Made by a program: the position numbers and the translations under genes
The notes under the pieces: generated by a model
Database searches by the model: none
Told to the model about the DNA's origin: nothing
The model's input: the letters and a program-made list of their open reading frames with translations, nothing else
Source of the DNA: Deltaproteobacteria bacterium
GTDB lineage: Bacteria > Desulfobacterota > GWC2-55-46 > DRQE01
DNA length: 9,037 bases
NCBI GenBank assembly: GCA_016219165.1
Contig: JACRCB010000028.1
Span: forward strand, 1-9,037
Direction: 5' to 3'
In this document: positions 5,551 through 9,037 of the stretch, one piece after another
Layout of the letters: every line of letters begins with the position of its first letter
How positions within the stretch are numbered: position 1 is the first letter of the stretch

Positions 5551-6960
5551 ATGAAAAAAACGATTGTTTTACTGATACTCGTTACGGCAGCGTGGTGTAA
5601 GAGCGCCGCCGCCGAACCCCTTTACCCCTACGCGGACGGGTGCATCTTTACGGATTGCGGTGAAAACACGCGGTCATCGGCCCCGGGCTGGGATTCCCTT
5701 TCTCCGGAGGCCCCGGCGTGCGGGGACATTCCTGCGGATAACCCAGCCGCAGCCGGGGAGGAAGAACAGTCCTACGGGTATAACGAAGAGCCGTACCTCG
5801 ATGTGCCCGTGGTCATGAACCCGAAGGTTGAAAACTACATGGAATACTTCCAGGCGCGCGGGAGAAAGGTCTTTACGCGGTGGCTTGAGAGGAGCCAGGC
5901 GTATCTGCCGATGGTGAAGGAGATACTCAGCGGCACGGGGCTGCCTGCGGACCTCGCCTATCTTGCCCTCATCGAGAGCGGATTCAACCCCAATGCGCGC
6001 TCGCGCGCAAGGGCGGTGGGGATGTGGCAGTTCATATCCGGGACGGCGAAGAAATACGGCTTGAAGGTCAATTGGTGGATAGACGAGAGAAGGGACCCCG
6101 AAAAAGCAACCATAGCCGCCGCCAGTTACCTTAAAGACCTGTATGGGATATTCAACTCATGGGACCTTGCGGCCGCAAGTTACAACGCCGGGGAAGGCCG
6201 CATAAGCAGGGCGATGGTGAAATACAAGACGGAGGACTTCTGGGAACTCGCGTCCAAAAAGAAGGCGATAAAAAGCGAGACGAGGGACTATGTGCCGAAA
6301 TACATCGCCGCCATGCTCATGGCGAAGGACCCCGAAGGCTACGGCTTTACCGAACTGAACTACATGGAACCGCTCTCCTATGAAAAAGTAAGCGTCCACG
6401 AGCCAACGGACTTGAAGGTCATAGCATGGGCCGCGGGCACAACCGTCGAGGAGATAGATTTGCTCAACCCCGAACTCCTCCACTGGTTTACCCCTCCCGA
6501 TTATCCGGACTACCGGATAAAAATACCGGCCGGGACAAAGAAACTCTTCGATGAGAGGATGGCCCAGGTTCCTAAACCGGAAAAACTCAAATTCCACGAA
6601 CACAAACTCAAGAAAGGGGAAACGCTCGCGCAGGTTGCGCGCCTCTATAAAACCGACATAAAACAGATTATGTACTTAAACGAGATAAAAAACCCCCGCT
6701 CCATCAGAACCGGACGGGTGATAGTCGTGCCCGTAAGACCAAGAGATAATACGAAACACGCGGAGGCCGTTCCCCCCGCCCCGAAAACATATACCGTCAG
6801 AAAGGGCGATACGCTGTGGGAGATATCGAGACGGTTTGACGTGGGACTCGAAGATATTGTCAAGATAAACGACCTCCGGACCTCCGGCAGCATCATGCCC
6901 GGCCATGTAATATACCTGAAAGAGGCCTCGCTGGACACGACCGAAAAATCGAAGAATTAG
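5551..6960 (+). CDS. mltD: MltD-like membrane-bound/periplasmic lytic murein transglycosylase with LysM domains
   Basis: The enzyme cleaves the MurNAc-GlcNAc bond of peptidoglycan, forming 1,6-anhydro ends during cell-wall remodelling. The 469-residue protein has an N-terminal signal peptide (MKK plus a hydrophobic core, probable cleavage AAA|E after residue 21). A ~70-residue acidic, Pro/Ala-rich linker with three Cys (31, 36, 57) follows. The family-1 transglycosylase (SLT) domain covers about 105-235, with catalytic E142 in ALIESGFNP, then GMWQF and AAASYNAGEGR. A degenerate LysM-like segment lies at about 275-325, followed by two good LysM domains at about 348-395 and 412-456 that bind glycan. 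The order matches MltD. Unlike E. coli MltD there is no proper lipobox (AAWC at 13-16 has Trp before Cys), so it may be soluble in the periplasm. Just before the start an ACCGGATTAAA / ACCGGATAAA direct repeat (5528-5547) overlaps the weak ribosome binding site. It is 26 bases from mtnA and probably co-transcribed with it. Confidence 0.92.
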   Translation: MKKTIVLLILVTAAWCKSAAAEPLYPYADGCIFTDCGENTRSSAPGWDSLSPEAPACGDIPADNPAAAGEEEQSYGYNEEPYLDVPVVMNPKVENYMEYFQARGRKVFTRWLERSQAYLPMVKEILSGTGLPADLAYLALIESGFNPNARSRARAVGMWQFISGTAKKYGLKVNWWIDERRDPEKATIAAASYLKDLYGIFNSWDLAAASYNAGEGRISRAMVKYKTEDFWELASKKKAIKSETRDYVPKYIAAMLMAKDPEGYGFTELNYMEPLSYEKVSVHEPTDLKVIAWAAGTTVEEIDLLNPELLHWFTPPDYPDYRIKIPAGTKKLFDERMAQVPKPEKLKFHEHKLKKGETLAQVARLYKTDIKQIMYLNEIKNPRSIRTGRVIVVPVRPRDNTKHAEAVPPAPKTYTVRKGDTLWEISRRFDVGLEDIVKINDLRTSGSIMPGHVIYLKEASLDTTEKSKN

Positions 6961-6986
6961 CAGGTTGAGAGGACTTGGGGATATAA

Positions 6987-8021
6987 ATGCTCAGAACCCT
7001 CTACTGGACGAAGAAGGGCGTTATTATGCTCGACCAGAGGCTTTTGCCCGGGAGGGCCGTTTACAGGAGATTCACCGGCTATAGAGATGTGGCGGATGCC
7101 ATAAAGAAACTCGTTGTAAGGGGCGCGCCGGCCATAGGTGTGGCCGCGGCAATGGGGGCGGCGCTGGGGGCGATAAAGGTCAAGGCAAAGGATGCAGACG
7201 GGTTTAAAAAGAAATTTAAAAAGGTTTTAGACCTCCTCGCATCCACAAGGCCGACCGCGGTAAATCTTTTCTGGGCCATAGAGAGGATGAGAAGGGTTGC
7301 GGATTCATCCGGAAATGCGACCGCAGGGGAAATTAAAAAACGGCTCGTAAAAGAGGCAAGGAAAATTTACGCCGAGGATATAAGGATAAACAAACTCATG
7401 GGCGGGCACGGCAGCCGCCTTATAAAGAATAATTCCACCGTCCTCACCCACTGTAACGCCGGGGCCCTCGCAACGGCCGGATACGGCACCGCCCTCGGGG
7501 TTATAAGAGGGGCGGTCGATAGAGGCAAAAAAATAAGGGTATTCGCGGACGAGACCCGCCCCGTGCTTCAGGGCGCGCGGCTTACGGCATGGGAACTCAA
7601 GCAGGATAAAATAGACTGCATTCTCATAACCGACAACATGGCGGGCTCAATGATGCAAAAGGGCCTTATAGACTGCGTGGTCGTCGGGGCGGACAGGATA
7701 GCCGCAAACGGAGACGTGGCGAACAAGATAGGGACGTATCCGGTGGCGGTTCTCGCAAAGGCGCACAATATCCCTTTTTACGTTGCGGCCCCGCTCTCTA
7801 CGATAGACATGAAGATAAAGCACGGCAACGGCATACCGATAGAGGAGCGCGATTCCACGGAGGTAACCCACATAAGGGGCAAAAGGATAGCGCCGGCGGG
7901 CATAAAAGTGAGAAACCCCGCCTTCGACGTAACCCCGAACAGACTCGTAACCGCGATAATAACGGAAAAGGGGGTCGTAAGGGCGCCTTATGGGAGGAAT
8001 ATAAGGAGGTTGTTCTCGTAA
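6987..8021 (+). CDS. mtnA: S-methyl-5-thioribose-1-phosphate isomerase
   Basis: MtnA converts 5-methylthioribose-1-phosphate to 5-methylthioribulose-1-phosphate in the methionine salvage pathway (or the related MTA/DHAP shunt), in the cytosol. The 344 residues match the family length of about 340-360. Visible family motifs are LDQRLLPG near the N-terminus, RGAPAIGVAAAMG at about 45-57, THCNAG with the catalytic C156, the ETRP substrate loop, and GADRIAANGD with the catalytic D236. RGAPAIG and both catalytic residues argue against the related eIF2B or ribose-1,5-bisphosphate isomerase families. The ATG at 6987 is preceded by GGGG at 6977-6980 with a six-base gap; the protein begins MLRTLYW, like other MtnA proteins. 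It follows mltD by 26 bases. No mtnK, mtnP, mtnB or mtnC is in the window, so the remaining salvage genes must be elsewhere. Confidence 0.95.
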   Translation: MLRTLYWTKKGVIMLDQRLLPGRAVYRRFTGYRDVADAIKKLVVRGAPAIGVAAAMGAALGAIKVKAKDADGFKKKFKKVLDLLASTRPTAVNLFWAIERMRRVADSSGNATAGEIKKRLVKEARKIYAEDIRINKLMGGHGSRLIKNNSTVLTHCNAGALATAGYGTALGVIRGAVDRGKKIRVFADETRPVLQGARLTAWELKQDKIDCILITDNMAGSMMQKGLIDCVVVGADRIAANGDVANKIGTYPVAVLAKAHNIPFYVAAPLSTIDMKIKHGNGIPIEERDSTEVTHIRGKRIAPAGIKVRNPAFDVTPNRLVTAIITEKGVVRAPYGRNIRRLFS

Positions 8022-8100
8022 ATCCTCTGATATCTGCGCAGAAATAGACGTCATAAGAAACGAATTTATCTGTCTTGACAATGGGGATAGGTTTAGTTGG

Positions 8101-9036
8101 TTAGATTTTAAACAGCTGTAGCACTTTGTTCGAGTGATCCCCTATAGAACGAGACCTAACGGACTTTAAGCCGTTTCCCAGTTCATCTTTCTGCGCTACA
8201 CCCTCATTGCGAAGCCTTTGCAGTGCCTTTTTGCAGTACTCTGCGCTGTTCTCAATTAATACACACCTACGACCGAGCGAAAGCGCGGCAATACCCGTAG
8301 TGCCGCTCCCGGCGAACGGGTCAATAACAAGACCATCCTCAGGACACAATAATTTTATAAAAAATAACGGGAGGTCTATTGGGTATACCGCGGGGTGTCC
8401 CTTATTTTTGCCGACAAGGGCGAGGCTCAAAACGTTTGAAGGTGATACGGTTTGCTTACCGACCCATCTTGATATGTCGCGTCCAAAACCGCTCGCATTA
8501 GCGGAGTTATGCCTCTTAAGGTCGTTTTGACCGAGTTTGTTCAAACGCGAGGCAACCCAATCCCCTATAGGCCGCCTTACCGCTTCAGTATTGAAATAAG
8601 GTCGTTTTGTCTTCGCCAGATGAAAGCAATATTCCCACCCATCGCGTAAACGATTCGGCCAGCGGCCGGGCATCGGATTTGTTTTATGCCAGATATAATC
8701 TTCTATCGGAGACCAACCGCGCTGGCACAATGCGTCAATAGTGCGCCAAACATAGCGATGCTTAACGCCTTTTACCACTTTATCTTTGATGTTTATAACC
8801 AGGCTTCCCGTCGGTTTAAGCGTGTTATAGAAAGCCTCATGAAATGTAAGAAACCATTCCGCAAATTTATCCGGATGCACACTGTCATAATGTTTTTTCC
8901 TTGCATCGGCATAGGGCGGCGAAGTCACAATCAAATCGGCCAGACCGAAGAAAGAGGGCAATTCTACGCGACTGTCTCCGTGAATGACCGTGCACGTGAT
9001 GTCGGCTTTCTTAACTATTATTTTTCTTTCCGGCAA
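8101..9036 (-). CDS. Beta-class site-specific DNA methyltransferase (probably N4-cytosine), 5' end at or beyond the window edge
   Basis: The 311-residue reading frame transfers methyl groups from SAM to DNA. Motif IV TSPPY (38-42) comes before motif I DPFAGSG (239-245), which is the beta-class order. SPPY, rather than DPPY, favours N4-cytosine modification, as in PvuII-type enzymes. Between them lie HPDKFAEWF, a YIWHK...PGRWPNRLRDGWEYC block and a GDWVASRL...SGFGRDISRWVG target-recognition region, a set seen in many restriction-modification and phage methylases. The first codon inside the window is a TTG (9034-9036). It could be the start, since the preceding sequence is not visible, or an internal codon; few residues can be missing because motif IV is already near the N-terminus. 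The gene is convergent with mtnA across 79 bases. Its GC is lower (40-50% in hand-counted lines against about 60% in uvrA) and it uses more ATT, TTA and CGT codons, suggesting horizontal acquisition. No restriction enzyme is visible on this side. Confidence 0.9.
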   Translation of the reverse strand: MPERKIIVKKADITCTVIHGDSRVELPSFFGLADLIVTSPPYADARKKHYDSVHPDKFAEWFLTFHEAFYNTLKPTGSLVINIKDKVVKGVKHRYVWRTIDALCQRGWSPIEDYIWHKTNPMPGRWPNRLRDGWEYCFHLAKTKRPYFNTEAVRRPIGDWVASRLNKLGQNDLKRHNSANASGFGRDISRWVGKQTVSPSNVLSLALVGKNKGHPAVYPIDLPLFFIKLLCPEDGLVIDPFAGSGTTGIAALSLGRRCVLIENSAEYCKKALQRLRNEGVAQKDELGNGLKSVRSRSIGDHSNKVLQLFKI

Positions 9037-9037
9037 G

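Noticed and set aside
8034..8041. CTGCGCAG palindrome after mtnA
   Set aside because: An eight-base palindrome without loop or T-run is expected by chance in 9 kb and gives no terminator or operator evidence.
8075..8103. Perfect TTGACA at 8075-8080 as a plus-strand promoter
   Set aside because: No acceptable -10 lies at 16-18 bases (TGGTTA at 17) and it would point into the 3' end of the oppositely oriented methyltransferase gene.

Overview
The window looks like a stretch of chromosome from an uncultivated, GC-rich bacterium. The central genes are roughly 55-60% GC, with heavy use of ATA (Ile) and AGG (Arg) codons. Together with a B12-dependent radical SAM enzyme and a divergent UvrA, this fits Nitrospirota or Desulfobacterota relatives. 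That placement is an impression from style and gene content, not a phylogenetic result.

Layout from left to right. Positions 1-106 hold the N-terminal end of a minus-strand gene that leaves the window, possibly a phospholipase-D-like protein. Positions 137-371 form a small repeat island. It contains a REP-like element with a second palindrome nested in its loop, then the last ~48 codons of a REP-associated tyrosine transposase (RAYT), then a perfect 14-bp inverted repeat exactly where the RAYT homology stops. Positions 384-767 (minus) encode a small secreted methionine-rich protein. Its promoter region is shared, divergently, with a UvrA-family gene at 931-3752 (plus). That gene is full length (940 residues when restored) but carries a single-base frameshift near 1323. 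Next come a monocistronic B12-binding radical SAM protein (3880-5391) with a near-consensus sigma-70-type promoter, then a likely two-gene unit of an MltD-like lytic transglycosylase (5551-6960) and the methionine-salvage isomerase mtnA (6987-8021). Positions 8101-9036 (minus) encode a beta-class, SPPY-type DNA methyltransferase of visibly lower GC, convergent with mtnA and cut by, or starting at, the right edge.

The genes do not form one pathway. The core is housekeeping (DNA repair, cell-wall turnover, methionine salvage) plus an orphan radical SAM enzyme. Both ends look accessory: repeats and a transposase relic on the left, a DNA methyltransferase of foreign composition on the right. I see no convincing new defence or biosynthetic system. 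The points most worth following are the nested REP/RAYT island, the Met-rich secreted protein beside uvrA, and the uvrA frameshift. No tRNA, rRNA, CRISPR array or complete insertion sequence was found, and no gene gap between 371 and 8100 exceeds about 165 bases.
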